A stretch of DNA of 64,000 bases from Pomphorhynchus laevis (Eukaryota; Acanthocephala; Palaeacanthocephala; Echinorhynchida; Pomphorhynchidae): positions 62,001 to 126,000 of the forward strand of contig WNNJ02000845.1 in the NCBI GenBank assembly GCA_012934845.2. Direction: 5' to 3'. The notes beneath the pieces are model-generated. The model was not told where the DNA came from and searched no databases. It worked only from the letters and a program-made list of their open reading frames with translations. The translations under genes and the position numbers were made by a program. Positions 1 to 12,003 of this stretch are shown here, one piece after another; within the stretch, counting starts at the first letter, position 1, and every line of letters starts with the position of its first letter.

Positions 1-1727
1 TCTAATTTAATTGTCGATCTGATTTAATTGCTGATATGATTGAATTATCGATCTAATTTAATTGTTGATCCGGTTAAATGCTAATGTGATTTAATTGCCG
101 ATCTGATTTAATTTCCGATCTGATTTAATTGCCGATCTGATTTAATTACCGATCTAATTTAATTGCCGATCTGATTAAATTGTCGACCTGATTTAATTGT
201 CGATATGATTTAATTGCCGATCTTATTTAATTGCCGATCTTATTTAATTGTCGATCTGATTTAATTGTCGATATGATTTAATTGCCAATCTGATTTAATT
301 GTCGATATGATTTAATTGCCGATCTGATTTAATTGTCGATCTGATTTAATTATCGATGTGATTTAATTGTCGATCTGATTCTGATTTAATTGTCGATGAT
401 TTAATTGCATCTGATTTAATTATCGAATTTAATTGTCGATAAATCAGATTTAATTGTCGATGTGATTTAATTGTCATTCATTAATTCATTGTCGATATGA
501 TTTAATTGCCATCATTTATTGCCGATATTTATTGTCGATGTGATTTAATTGTCGATATGATTTAATTGCCAATCTGATTTAATTGTCGAATTTTAATTGC
601 CGATTATTTAATTGTCGATTGATTTAATTATCGTAATTGTCGATCTGAATTGTCGATATGATTTAATTGTCGATATGATTTAATTGCCGATCTGATTTAA
701 TTATCATTGATTTAATTGTCGATTTAATTGTCGATGTGATTTAATTGTCGATGTGATTTAATTGTCGATGTGATTTAATTGTCGCTCTGATTCAATTGTC
801 GATCTGATTCAATTGTCGATATGATTTAATTGCCGATCTTATTTAATTGCCGATCTTATTTAATTGTCGATCTGATTTAATTGTCGATATGATTTAATTG
901 CCAATCTGATTTAATTGTCTGTGATTTAATTGTCGCTCTGATTCAATTGTCGATAAATTGTCGATATGATTTAATTGGCATTTATTATTATTTAATTGTC
1001 GATCTGATTTAATTGTCGATAATAATTGCCAATTATTTAATTGATATGATTTAATTGCATCTGATTTAATTGTCGAATTAAATATGTGATTTAATTGTCA
1101 TCAGCAATTGTCGATATGATTTAATTGTCGATATGATTTAATTGCCGATCTGATTTAATTATCGATTAATTGTCGATGTGATTTAATTGTCGCTCTGATT
1201 CAATTGTCGATCTGATTCAATTGTCGATATGATTTAATTGCCGATCTGATTTAATCGCCGATCTAATTTAATTGTCGATCTGATTTAATTGCTGATCTGA
1301 TTGAATTATCGATCTAATTTAATTGTTGATCCGGTTAAATGCTGATGTGATTTAATTGCCGATCTGATTTAATTGTCGATCTGATTTAATTGTCGATATG
1401 ATTTTATTGCCGATCTGATTTAATTATCGATCTAATTTAATTGTCAATCTGATTTTATTGCCGATCTGATTTAATTGTTGATATGATTTATTGCCGATCT
1501 GATTTAATTGTTGATATGATTTAATTGCCGATCTGATTTAATTGCCTATCTGATATTATTATCGATCTGATTTTATTACTCTGATTTAATTACTCATGTG
1601 ATTTAATTGTTAGTCTAATTTTATTGTTGATCTAATTTAATTATCGTTATAATTTAATTGCCGATCTAATTTAATTGTCGATCTGAATTAATTGCCGATC
1701 TGATTTAATTATCGATCTGATTTAAAT
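1..1727 (+). repeat. 17-bp AT-rich satellite array, forward orientation
   Basis: A degenerate tandem array of a 17-bp unit of the form GATCTGATTTAATTGYC runs from the first base. Variable positions follow the ATTG core (GTCGAT, GCCGAT, ATCGAT), and short deletions disturb the phase in places, for example around 380-620 and 900-1130. Blocks recur at a larger scale: 1-200 resembles 1250-1400, so the array grew by segmental duplication as well as unit by unit. The left end is cut by the window. No coding potential is visible. The family is not recognised. Confidence 0.93.
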
Positions 1728-2772
1728 GACATCAGAACTAAATCAGATCGACAATTAAATTATATCCACAATTTAATCAGACCGGCAATTAAATTAGATT
1801 GGTAATTAAATTAGATCGATAATTAAATCTCATTTGTAATTAAATCACATCAGTAATTAAAGCGGATCTGTAATTAAATAAGATCAGCAGTTAAATCAGA
1901 TTGGCAATTATTAAATTAGATGGATAATAAAATTAGATCAACAATTAAATAACATCAGCAATTAAATCGGATCAGCAATTAAATTAGACTAACAATTAAA
2001 TAACATCAGTAATTAATTCAAATCAGCAATTAAATAAGATCGACAATTAAATTATATCGGCACTTTAATTAGATAGATAATAAAAATAGATAAACAATTA
2101 AATCAAATGAGTAATTAAATCAGAGCAATAAAATCAGATCGATAACTGAAGCAGATAGGCAATAAAATCAAATCGGCAGTTAAATTAGATCGGCAGTTAA
2201 ATTATATAAGCAATTTAATCACATCAGTAATTACATCGGATCTACAATTAAATTAGATTAACAATTAAATCACATGAATAATTAAATCAGATCAGCAATT
2301 AAATAGATCGACAGTTAAATTAGATCGACAATTCAATTAGATCAGCAATTAAATCACACCAGCAATTAAATCGGATCCGCAATTAAATTAAATCGTTAAT
2401 TAAATCATATCAGCAATTAAATCAGATCGACAATTAAATTAGATCAATAATTAGATTAGATACATAATTAAATAAGATCAACAATTAAAACACATCAGCA
2501 ATTAAATCGAATCGATAATTAAATCAGATTTACAATTAAATCAGATTTACAATTAAATCAGATTTACAATTAAATCAGATTTACAATTAAATCAGATTTA
2601 CAATTAAATCAGATTTACAATTAAATCAGATTTACAATTAAATCAGATTTACAATTAAATTAGATTGCAATTAAATTAGATCGGCAGTTAAATTAGATCG
2701 ATAATTAAATTAGATCAACACTTAAATTATATCAGCAATTAAATCACATGAGTAATTAAAAGAATTACCAGT
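1728..2772 (-). repeat. Same 17-bp satellite, inverted orientation
   Basis: From about 1730 the array continues as the reverse complement of the same unit (AGATCGACAATTAAATC type). A homogeneous block of at least eight near-identical units with the variant CAGATTTACAATTAAAT lies at about 2518-2655, suggesting recent local amplification. The two half-arrays meet tail to tail around 1715-1740, so the locus is a long imperfect palindrome. Confidence 0.92.
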
Positions 2773-2934
2773 TAAAAATACGTTTTTTTGTTAAAAAAAT
2801 TGTCTTGATTTTCATAAATACTTACAATTGAAAAGGACTGCTGAGTATATTCGAAATATCTAAGAATAATCAGTCTTTTGTATTTTCGGGGATGATTTGC
2901 GATAAAAATGTTACATTTGACACGAAAGCAATTC

Positions 2935-3032
2935 TCCCAGATAGTTTATATTATATAATCGTTGATAGTTTATATTATTTAATAGTTGATAGTTTATATT
3001 GTATAATCGTTGATAGTTTATATTATACTATC
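2935..3032. repeat. 24-bp tandem repeat, about four copies
   Basis: GTTGATAGTTTATATTATAT-type units repeat about four times. The short ORF that spans them (2892-3098) reads as a low-complexity repeat and is not credible as a gene. The rest of 2773-3200 is AT-rich with no recognisable feature. Confidence 0.8.
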
Positions 3033-3199
3033 GTATTATTGACGCTTGCAAACTCAGAATGTACAAGCCACAGAATTTTGAGTATATATGTGAAGTGAAT
3101 GATTTTGTAAAATACCAGATTTAAGTCCATGCAAATCTTGTTATTAAAAGAGTTTTCTTTATTTTGGTGATAATTGACTATACCTTCTATTATTTAGCA

Positions 3200-3300
3200 A
3201 TAGAGGCCGAAACCAGATAACATAGCAGTTCAAACTGATAACACCTAATCTTTATTATCATACATTGTAGGTTATTTATTATTCAATTACGTGTTCGCTG
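3200..3300 (+). mobile_element. PLE 3'-tail fragment
   Basis: Contains the signature CCGAAACCAGATAACATAGC followed by CAGTT and CTGATAAC. The same motif directly follows the PLE polymerase frame at 22262 onward. Interpreted as a short 3'-terminal relic of the same Penelope-like family. Confidence 0.6.
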
Positions 3301-3329
3301 TTTATGCCTGAATCTCTATTTAATTTTTA

Positions 3330-3624
3330 AGCAGCACACAGTTATCAACAAACCAAAGAAAAACCTTTTTATTTGCGTTTCGCAGCTATGACTTCTTCAG
3401 AAAATATATCTACAACATAAAACTAAAGTTAGCAAATAAAATAAATTTTACTAAATATCAAATTAAAACGCCAGGAGAACACATGTTTGTTGTTTATACC
3501 TGGATCTTTATATTTATTTTATTTGCTACCTTTACCTTTATGTTGTAGATATTTTTACGAAGAAGCTAAAGAGTGATACGTTAAAAAGGTATTTTTTTGA
3601 TTTGTTGATAACAGCGGTGCTGCC
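3330..3624. repeat. Inverted-repeat (foldback) element
   Basis: Arms of about 110 bp face each other. The left arm opens with AGCAGCACACAGTTATCAAC and includes ATCTACAACATAAA; the right arm contains TTTATGTTGTAGAT and closes with GTTGATAACAGCGGTGCTG. The loop is at about 3450-3505. No ORF is present. This is consistent with a non-autonomous foldback or MITE-like element; no family was recognised. Confidence 0.75.
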
Positions 3625-3771
3625 TAGAATAATATATATGCTAATATATTTATAAATTATAACTATAATAATTTGTTTTTAAATAGTTGATAATTATCCA
3701 TTATAGATAAGAATTATTGGAGCTGGATCAAAGAAAGGAGAAAATTTTTATCAGGTTTCGCCCCCCCCCCT

Positions 3772-3910
3772 ATATGTGGACTGAAACCTGATAACGTATC
3801 AGCTCCTCCTGATGACCTTTGTTCCTTATTCGAATACATCGTATATTATTTGTTAGTCTATTCATAAACATAAATTTTTATTTTAAATTTAAATTATAAA
3901 TTTTATCGTT
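3772..3910 (+). mobile_element. PLE 3'-tail fragment
   Basis: Carries GAAACCTGATAACGTATCAG and CTCCTGATGACC, then a stretch matching the 3' region of the PLE at 22340-22470 (ATTTGTTAGTCTATTCATAAA). It is immediately preceded by a run of ten C at about 3763-3772 and by a half-copy of the palindromic element described at 5925-6100. Confidence 0.65.
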
Positions 3911-3949
3911 ATAGAAATAATAATTGTATAATATATAATGGCGATGCAG

Positions 3950-5700
3950 TAAGTGCTGAGTAAAAAACGGTCCAGGATTTCTTGTTCTGAAACATTGTCA
4001 ATGTGTCGGAAAGCAGTGTGAGAAACGCCTTCATTCACAATGTCACACAGGCAACCAGTACGATCGGTGGGAACTTTATTCTACTAATGAATGTTGCCGA
4101 GTACTCCATCATTTCGGTGCTAAATTAGTCGTCTAGAAGTGACATAATGCCTGAAAGTCATAAATCAAAGTACAGTATACCAAGCAACAAACATTTTCAA
4201 TAAATACGAATTTCGTTAGAAATCCCGGGCCTTTGTTTACTCAGCACATCCGTGCACTATTATTACACCCGCTGTATCTATTAAAAATCTGACGAGTGCA
4301 GCGACAAATCAGCAACAACCCCTGACTAGTGTTTAAGGATGGTCTGCACACAATTCGATCTGATAAAGAGCGCAAACCTCAGTCAATTAAGCAAGTGTAG
4401 GAAACGCCTTGATTCACAATGCCACTGATGAGTGTTGCCAGGCATTCCATCTATATATACAAAGAAACAGAATATATATCATTTAACCATAACAAAAAGA
4501 AAATCGATCAAAATTCTTCAGGATTCAACCAATCACTATATATACCAATTTTGCTGAAACACTCAAGGTGATTTCTCAGTAAAAACAGCTACGGTATCTT
4601 TCCTTCACTACATCGACTCAGTTCTTGGTATCAGTTCCCGATTTCATTTCCATATTTCAAATAAGAGAAAATTATATCGATACAATTTACAAATCTTGAA
4701 AAATCTAAGAGGGAAATTATTGAAAACAGTGCGATTGAAATCGAAATGCTTCGATGAAAGCCAGCCACGATATAGAAATGTTGTGCCTGTAGTCAATATA
4801 ATGACAAATGTTTAGTTTGTTGATTTACTTGATTAATTTTGTCATGTTTCAACTGTGCATCACAACAATGTAAAAATATCCTAAGCAAGCATTCATCACG
4901 CCAAACATACTCAACTGCAAAACTAGTACTTGCAGAAGCTATCGTAACAAACTGAAACTATATTTCATCTTTTTACCGTAATTTAAAAGAGGACAGATTA
5001 TACAAATATTTTGAAGCAATATTGACCTTGACTCTTAACCTGTTTTAACATTCACGATGTTCTTAAAGTAAAGATTTTATCAACCAAGTAGTTGACTTAT
5101 ATATATACTAAATGGTGTTGCTTGATAGACTGGACTTCGATTCACGACTTTCAGTCACCATGTCACTTCTAGACAACTAATGAGTACCCGTCAGCACTCA
5201 TCAGTAGAATGAAGTACTCACTGATCGTTTCGGTTGCCTGTGTGACATTGTGAATAAAGGCGTTTCCGACACTTTGATTAATTGTCTGAGGCTTACGTTC
5301 TTTACCAGATCGAATTGATGTGCGGACCATCCTTAAACACTAGGCAGAGGTTGTTGCTGAATTGTCGCTGCACTCGTTGGATCCTAAATGGATACGGCAG
5401 GTATAATAGTAGTGCACGGATGTGCTGAGTAGACAACGGTCCAGGATTTTTTACGAAATACGACATTTATACTAAATGGTGTTGCTTGTTAGACTGAACT
5501 TTGATTCACGACTTCCTGGACAGTTGAAATCCTGTGCTGAGTTGTCTACTCAGCACATCTGTGCACAACTATTATACATGCCGTATCCATTAAGGATCCA
5601 ACGAGTGCAGCGACAATTCAGCAACAACCTCTGCCTAGTGTTTAAGGATCGTTCGCACAACAATTCGATCTGGTAAAGAGCGTAAGCCTCAGACAACTAA
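3950..5700. repeat. Complex inverted-repeat cluster
   Basis: Several related segments occur in both orientations. About 3990-4190 is the inverse of about 5115-5275, sharing for example ATTCACAATGTCACACAGGC. About 4215-4395 (ACTCAGCACATCCGTGCACT and onward) is the inverse of about 5275-5455. A third, forward copy of that segment lies at about 5545-5700. The segment starting ATGGTGTTGCTTG is directly repeated at 5112 and 5476. The central 4440-5110 is unrelated AT-rich DNA. Small ORFs here follow the repeat and are not genes. This is probably a foldback-type element that has rearranged; the family is unknown. Confidence 0.7.
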
Positions 5701-5924
5701 GAGTGGTTATTGTTTGTTTATTGCAATGTTCAACAAGCTTAATTATTCTTTGTTTCTTGCTATCAACTGATCCCATACAATAGCACCCAAAGCAATAAAG
5801 CGCTTATAACCAACGATTATAAACTTATCAAATGTAAAATTAATTTTGAACACAGATCATTTGGCATGTCTTTATAATGAACGTCAGATTGTCATGGTTT
5901 CAAAACCTATTCAAATTAATTTAA

Positions 5925-6100
5925 ATAAAGAATTATTGGAGTTAAATTAAAAAAGTGGAAACTTATAAGTGATATTTCGCTAACCTCTTTTAGCATCATC
6001 AGAAATTACCCTGTAATTTTCTGAAGATGCTAAAAGAGGTTAGCGAAATATTAAATAAAATTTTCCCTCTTTCTTTGATCCAGCTCCAATAATTCTTTAT
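5925..6100. repeat. Palindromic MITE-like element
   Basis: Begins ATAAAGAATTATTGGAG and ends with its inverse CTCCAATAATTCTTTAT. Inside, ATTTCGCTAACCTCTTTTAG is mirrored by CTAAAAGAGGTTAGCGAAAT around a short loop. The element is non-coding and abuts the left end of repeat R1. A related half-copy occurs near 3703-3755. Confidence 0.8.
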
Positions 6101-6823
6101 CAATAATGGAACAATATCAACTATTTACAATTTATTTAAATAATTTAGATCAGCAATCAAAGTTATCGTAAAATACAACGAAAAGAAGATGCCCGTACTA
6201 GCAGGGAGACGCTCTTTATTCATAAGGAGAGAACTTTTGAAGTATTTTATTCTTGCAACATTATTAGTTTTGTTAATTTCACTGTTTTATCACTGATGAT
6301 ATTCATGCAGTGAGCGAAAGTTGTAATAAAATTTCTATGGATTTGTTCTTTATTCTCAACAATGGGTCAAATATAATTATTTTTAGCATTTATAATTTTC
6401 CATTAATTAATAAAATTTATATTGTTCATATAAAAGACCGAGCAAAGACCTTTTTACTTGAAAGCATAAGCGCGCCGATTCAGTGGGAAAGCGGCATGTA
6501 TCCAGGAAGCCCTCTCCCCGGAACACCCCGCTTCCCTCTAGATGCATCACATGGAAAACTTGTGTACATTGTACGGTGTGCCGGCAATTGATAACAATCG
6601 TTTAAGTCTTTGCATATTACGTTAAGTTAACTTTCGATGATTAACGGGAATTATAAAAATAAAAGCATATGATAATTTAACTGTAGTATCGAGCAAGGTA
6701 TAATTAATTTTAATTTTTTTTTGTAAATAAAAATTGGTAAAAAGAATATATATTTTTTAATTTAAAACACAATTTCAATTAATTACATAGACGTTTAATA
6801 TTGTGCGAACTGTAATTATTTTT

Positions 6824-9113
6824 GGATCTTTTCAGTTTGAGGCACTTTGTCTAAATTACGCAAAAAGTCTGTTTGTTGTACATCTTCATGTGCTCTTTCG
6901 AATGGCGTATAATTTTTTGGGAGAAACGCGTTTGTGGCTAAAAATTTTAATATTTAAATTTTTTCATAAAAATTTAAAATTTAATTTAATTTTTTTTTCA
7001 AGGCGCTATAAACTCAAAACTTCATTTGTTTAAAATATATCAATAACCTTTGCAATTGTAATCATTTAAAAATATTTCAACAAAGGATTTAAAAAATATT
7101 TAAATTTTGTTTTTTCCTAATATTAAAGATTTAATTTCAAAATATTTCGAAAAATACCAATACTACGCTATTATTTTTATCGTGCCATTCTAATCGCTAC
7201 TTCTACTATGGCTTATATTTTAAATATGTAGTTGTTTGTATATTGATTTAAAAAGTTATTCCAAATTAATTGCAAATAGTTTTTATTTTTTCAATTTTCA
7301 TCGATCAATCGATTGTTTTTGTAAAAATTTGATGCTATTATTGGAATAACTGTATAATTTTAGATGTCTAATAATATTAATTTAGAGTGGATATTGCGAA
7401 ACATTTTTACATAATTAGATGCGGTCAAGGTTTTACAGAATTATCGATTAATTCCAAGTGGTATGAAATGGTTATATTTGGTTCGAAATAATTATATATT
7501 TATCTTCTTTTGTAGAAATAAGATGCTGTCGTAAGCATCTAATAACATTAAGTTTCAGATGTAATAAAGTATATTGGAGATGCCAAAAATCGAAATGCTC
7601 CGTTTCAACTACAGTTCGAAGTGGGACTTGGTTTGAAGGAGCACGATTACCGCTTCGTAAAACAATTATGTTTATGTACTGTTGGTCTAAACAATTAACC
7701 AGCATTAAATTTTGCGAAGAAGAATTGGCGATTGATCACAGCACGACCGTTGACTACAATAATTACATGCGCGAGGCTTGTGCTGACGAAATATTAAAAA
7801 ATCCATGTAAGATAGGGGGCGAAAATATAATAGTTGAAATCGATGAAACAGTTTTCGCCCGTCGGAAATATAATAGGGGACGCATGCTTCCACAACAATG
7901 GGTTTTCGGTGGCGTGTGTAGAGAAACATCTGAAGTGTTTCTTTTTGCTGTTGATCATAGAAATGCTAAAACTCTTAACGAGTGCATAAAACAGTGCATA
8001 CTACCTGGATCGATCATTCATTCAGATCTATGGAAAGGATATTGTGGTGTGCAAACCCTAGAAGGATACAGATTTGAACACCGAACTGTAAATAATTCAG
8101 TTGACTTTGTTAGCTCAGAAGGAATTCATACTCAACAAATTGAGTCAACATGGAACCAGCTTAAATCAGGCAATAGAAAGCGATGGGGTACACATCGCTC
8201 AATGATTGACTCATATTTAGTCGAATTCATTTGGCACAGACGTCATCGAAATGACAATAAATTAGAGTCCAAATTCGAGTGTCTAAAAAATTTTAAGCTA
8301 TGATAATAATTTTATTTATTCGGTAAATATTTGCAACCGTTGTGCCTTTTAAAAAATTATAAGTAAAACGGTTTTGAATCTCTTAGTTCTATTTAATGCA
8401 ACCGCGTAGTTTAATCACATATTTACCCCCATTCATTCCCTTCGCTTGATGTCACTGACCATCAACAATTTGGGACCTCATTCACTATTCCAGTAAATAA
8501 GACCTCAACTGTTGAGATCCACCGACATCAAGCAGAGAGGAGGAAATTGAATATAAAAGGATTAATGAAGATAAGTTTCAACAAAATGGATTTAATGTCT
8601 TATTGGGGATCGATTGTTTGACCAAAATTAAAATAAACTTAAAAATATGCATATTTTGAAAAGACATTATAAATAACTCTTTTTTGAATGATTCAAATAT
8701 TTTAATATTTTCAACTTAAGTCAATATAACTGTGATGTTTACGATAACGCAATAAAAATTATATGTTATAATTGCAAAATTTTAAGATATTTCAAATTCA
8801 AATTACTTTTTGAACAAAAAAGTTAAAAAAATTGTATGTTTTTTCGTGAGAGCATAGAAAAAATCTCAAATCATTGTATATTGATAAGACATATGAAAAA
8901 TACTTAAACATAATTTTTTAAGTTTCTAACTTTGAAATTTGAAATTAAAATTAAATTTTAAATTATTATGAAAAAATTTAAATATTAAAATTTTTTAGCC
9001 ACAAACGCATTTCTCTCAAAAAATTTACACGCTATTCGAAAGAGCACATGAAGATGTACAATAAACAGACTTTTTGCGTAATTCGGACAAAGTGCCTCAA
9101 ACTGAAAAGATCC
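6824..9113 (+). mobile_element. Merlin DNA transposon, complete ends
   Basis: The element starts GGATCTTTTCAGTTTGAGGC and ends with the inverse, GCCTCAAACTGAAAAGATCC. The terminal inverted repeats run about 185 bp (to about 7010 and from about 8930). It is flanked on both sides by the 8-bp duplication TTATTTTT (6816-6823 and 9114-9121), the target-site length known for Merlin. It encodes an IS1595/ISXO2-type DDE transposase (7364-8303). A 90-bp hairpin of separate origin sits near 8443-8535. Homology of the interrupted repeat to 15421-15700 confirms the exact insertion point. Confidence 0.93.
7364..8303 (+). CDS. Merlin transposase (ISXO2-like DDE), two exons, one internal stop
   Basis: Cut-and-paste transposase of the Merlin superfamily, related to bacterial IS1595/IS1016. 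I read exon 1 as 7364-7460 and exon 2 as 7516-8303, with a 55-bp GT-AG intron in phase 1, giving 295 codons including the stop. Exon 1 has one in-frame TAA at 7412-7414 (codon 17). The N-terminal region shows a zinc-ribbon-like cysteine pattern (RCCRKH, WRCQKSKC), then WFEGARLPL. The catalytic triad is visible: D in VEIDETVFARRKY, D in IIHSDLWKGYCGV and E in QQIESTWNQLK, followed by RWGTHRSM and LVEFIWHRRH. All three catalytic residues are present, so apart from the early stop the reading is intact. The ORF from the methionine at 7668 would lack the zinc ribbon, so the upstream spliced start is preferred. Confidence 0.88.
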
Positions 9114-9649
9114 TTATTTTTAATTAATGTATAATTTTTAATGCTTAATTTTTTAATTTGTTAGATATCATTTTATAGTCAAAAATTTACTGAATGCTGA
9201 TTTCTTTGATTCTCGATAAAAATGTCACGACATGATTTACTCCTAGAGTAGTATCAAAAGTGTTATTGGACAATGAATTAGTGATTTATATCACAACACG
9301 AATAAATATTGACACGAATAATTGAATATTGCGGTGAGTACATATAACCCAGCATTTAAATCCGGCGTCCGACTGATATTTTTGAGAAGTAACTGCACAT
9401 GCTAAAATTTGAATTAAAAGAGAGAGGATATTCAAACCAACAAATTGAACGATAATTGAGGAAAGTACGTGCCAAATCGCGACGCCAACTGCTCTACTCA
9501 CAAAAAAATTATCAAGCGAAATACCAAATAGGGTGGTGATTACATATTATTCAGCATTTAAGAACCTTTCAAACGAAATATATTTTATTTCATATTATGA
9601 TTGTCTTAACAATTTAAAATAAACATTAGTATTTAAAACTAGACTATCA

Positions 9650-9945
9650 AGAGAAATTATCGTTCAATAACTGGTACAAAGAATACAAGTATTGGGCAAA
9701 ATGGTGGGAGTTGTAAAGATAAAAGATGCAAATCATGTGCAATACTACAACAAACTAAAATATGCACTAACACAAATTTGAAGAAAACGTTAAAGACATT
9801 AATACATGCAAAACCAAATTGTTTGTATATCTTTGTACATGCACTACATGTGGTGAACATTACGTCGGTAAAACTAGAAATCAAATAAATATTCGAATGA
9901 ATAACCGACGTGCCAGTATAAAGGGAGCACATCGGTTAATAAAGA
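9650..9945 (+). pseudogene. PLE GIY-YIG endonuclease fragment
   Basis: Forward-strand translations give KRCKSCAILQQTKICTN and, in a neighbouring frame, CGEHYVGKTRNQINIRMNN. These match the zinc-finger-like CxxC segment and the GIY-YIG nuclease core (YVGKT...R...H/N) found in Penelope-like elements. The segment is frame-disrupted and has no polymerase attached. Confidence 0.65.
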
Positions 9946-10009
9946 GGCTATATATCTTTCTTTAATAATGAGAGAAGCTATATATTCCACTTCATGGAGT
10001 ATACAGTTG

Positions 10010-10260
10010 TTCACAATCACGTCTCTTTATATGCATTCATTGTTTATGTCGCTACGACGATTATTTAGTCTAACGTTCATGTCACATTTTGTCTTGCCTA
10101 CATAATAGAAATATACTTTCACGTCCTTATGTTCTTTCCCCAATCTCATTCTTACATTTGTTATCGTATTGGATATTTCTCTTGGTAGTTTGTTAAATCG
10201 ACTTTATTGATAAATCGTCTTAATAGTTTGTTTATCGTCTTTATTGACGTCTCGGCCGAA
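10010..10260 (-). pseudogene. PLE GIY-YIG endonuclease fragment, opposite strand
   Basis: The reverse strand encodes YYVGKTKCDMNVRLNNRRSD, a GIY-YIG core resembling the forward fragment 100 bp away. It is flanked by the near-direct repeat AATAAAGAGGCTATA (at about 9943 and 10268). It therefore appears to be a second, inverted PLE relic. Confidence 0.6.
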
Positions 10261-10319
10261 ACTCAATAAAGAGGCTATACCACTTCACTTTATTAGCGAG
10301 TCTCTCTAATAGCGATTTT

Positions 10320-12003
10320 TTCATAAAAAAAACAAAAAGTGAATTTAAATACTGAAATTAATTTAGTATAAAGTTCTATAATTCATCAAATTGTATTAAA
10401 TTTCTTTGCATTATCTAATGATGATGAGTTTATAACGATATTATAATTAATTATCAATTAACCTTGCGGTATTTGATATAGTAGTATAAAGTGAAAGTAT
10501 AGTTTAGTATATTGAAAATTTTCACAGTATATGTCGATTAGTTGATGTTATGCAAACAGTATTACTTAATTTTAAACGTGATTTAAGATAAATAAACAAT
10601 TTAAACTGCATAAAAAGGTAAAAATACATAATGTTTTTAAAAAATTAAATAGAAATAATGTAAAACTATATAAATTCTAATTGTACCTGATATTCTTCTG
10701 AACGTTGTTTTTTTTCTAAATTCGACAATTCATTTTAAATTCCCTGATTATTTATAATTCTTTCTCATTAAGAACAAACCATATGCTTCCATTTTATTCA
10801 AAAAGAATGCTTCACGGTAGAAGCTGGGAGCAATTGTTATCAACAGTGCATCAGCTATCTTGTCGATAACACATTGCTTTTATATACGGCTAGTATAATT
10901 TTAAAGATGTTCCCCTGCTGTTGTGATCACATCAAATTTTAATTTGAAATTTAAATGAAAAAATATATAAATTTCAGTTCAGATAAATTGTGTTGCCGAA
11001 TAATGAATTGCGTGGTTAGTAAGAATAATCATAAAAACTCAGCCAAATCTTGCTATTTAAATATTTTGCAGATAAAAAGCAAAATTTTGCCTGCTCATCA
11101 TTACTCTCTTGCTTATTTTATAGAAGTAGTAATTCTTAGATTTTTAAGAAGGCATGTATTACGCATCTCTTGAAGCGATTTGTTTCAATGAAGATTCTCG
11201 GATGAAATACGATAAGCGCTACAATCAATAAATTGTATTCTTGGATATGTATTTGATTTTTAATAGTTTACAATTAGCACTATTCGAAAATTCAAAGCGG
11301 ATATTAGTTTATCGTTTTGAAAACGTAATCTTTACCATTGTTGACAGTCAAATTAAGATTAATTTATTAATCTTAATTTGACCGGTTTCATACCCAAAAT
11401 ATGTGCGTAACTCACCTTACAAATGTCGATTTAAACACAATTTCGTAAAAACAATAATTTATGAACTGATATATATAATATATTATAATATAATCTATTA
11501 TATTATAATATATATTAAATTATATTAGATTATATATAAAATATTAGATTATATTATAATAATATATTTTTTAATCTATTATATATATCTATTACTAGAT
11601 AACATTAATAGATAACAAGCTTTAATTATCTATTTATTAATTACCAGTCTCTGGTTATCTATTCTAAATATTAAATATTACAGCGAGTCAAATGACCACA
11701 GGCACTTATTCGGCATATGCAGTCATATTTCTTATAGATAAATTGATAATACAAAACCACAAATGGGCGTGCGTTTTTTAAAAAAATCAACAATGATTTC
11801 GGAGAATTTACGAAATATGTGTTGACTTTTTTAAAGGCTTATTTACGCAGTTTTGAGTTTTTATTTCTCAAAATTTTACAACAAACTCAGTGATGAATCC
11901 TGTGCGTTTTTAGAACTCTTCATATATAAATTAAATTTATAAGCTACTTCCGGTTGGGATTACGCTATGACCAAAATATATTGGAAATATGATTAGTGGT
12001 CTC
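10320..12003. other. Gene-free AT-rich stretch with small palindromes
   Basis: No gene is recognised. The 72-codon ORF at 10955-11173 has no identifiable domain. A perfect 17-bp-arm hairpin lies at 11347-11382 (GTCAAATTAAGATTAAT and its inverse). 11460-11640 is a dense run of TATAT/ATTATAT palindromic DNA. Confidence 0.6.

Larger units (their letters stand above)
6102..9319. repeat. Dispersed repeat R1, copy a, split by Merlin
   Basis: R1 sequence occupies 6102-6823 and resumes at 9114-9319; the Merlin element lies between. It matches R1 copy b (14558-15683) almost base for base, including a GC-richer block of about 130 bp at 6462-6592. Copy a lacks roughly 150 bp present in copy b near 15210-15366. 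A 93-codon ORF (6310-6591) spans the GC-rich block, but I see no domain in it. The class of R1 is unknown: no terminal inverted repeat, LTR or polymerase is visible. Confidence 0.8.

Noticed and set aside
2892-3098. 68-codon ORF with repeated DSLYYIIV units
   Set aside because: It is a direct reading of a 24-bp tandem repeat.
6310-6591. 93-codon ORF in R1 as a host gene
   Set aside because: The corresponding stretch in R1 copy b carries base changes and a single-base length difference before the GC-rich block, so the frame is not conserved.
7668-8303. Merlin transposase starting at the methionine at 7668
   Set aside because: In-frame upstream sequence encodes the conserved zinc-ribbon and WFEGARLPL segment, and a 55-bp intron joins it to an upstream exon, so the later methionine is internal.
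11460-11640. AT-palindromic block as a replication origin or matrix attachment site
   Set aside because: Composition alone does not support either, and similar AT runs occur throughout the window.
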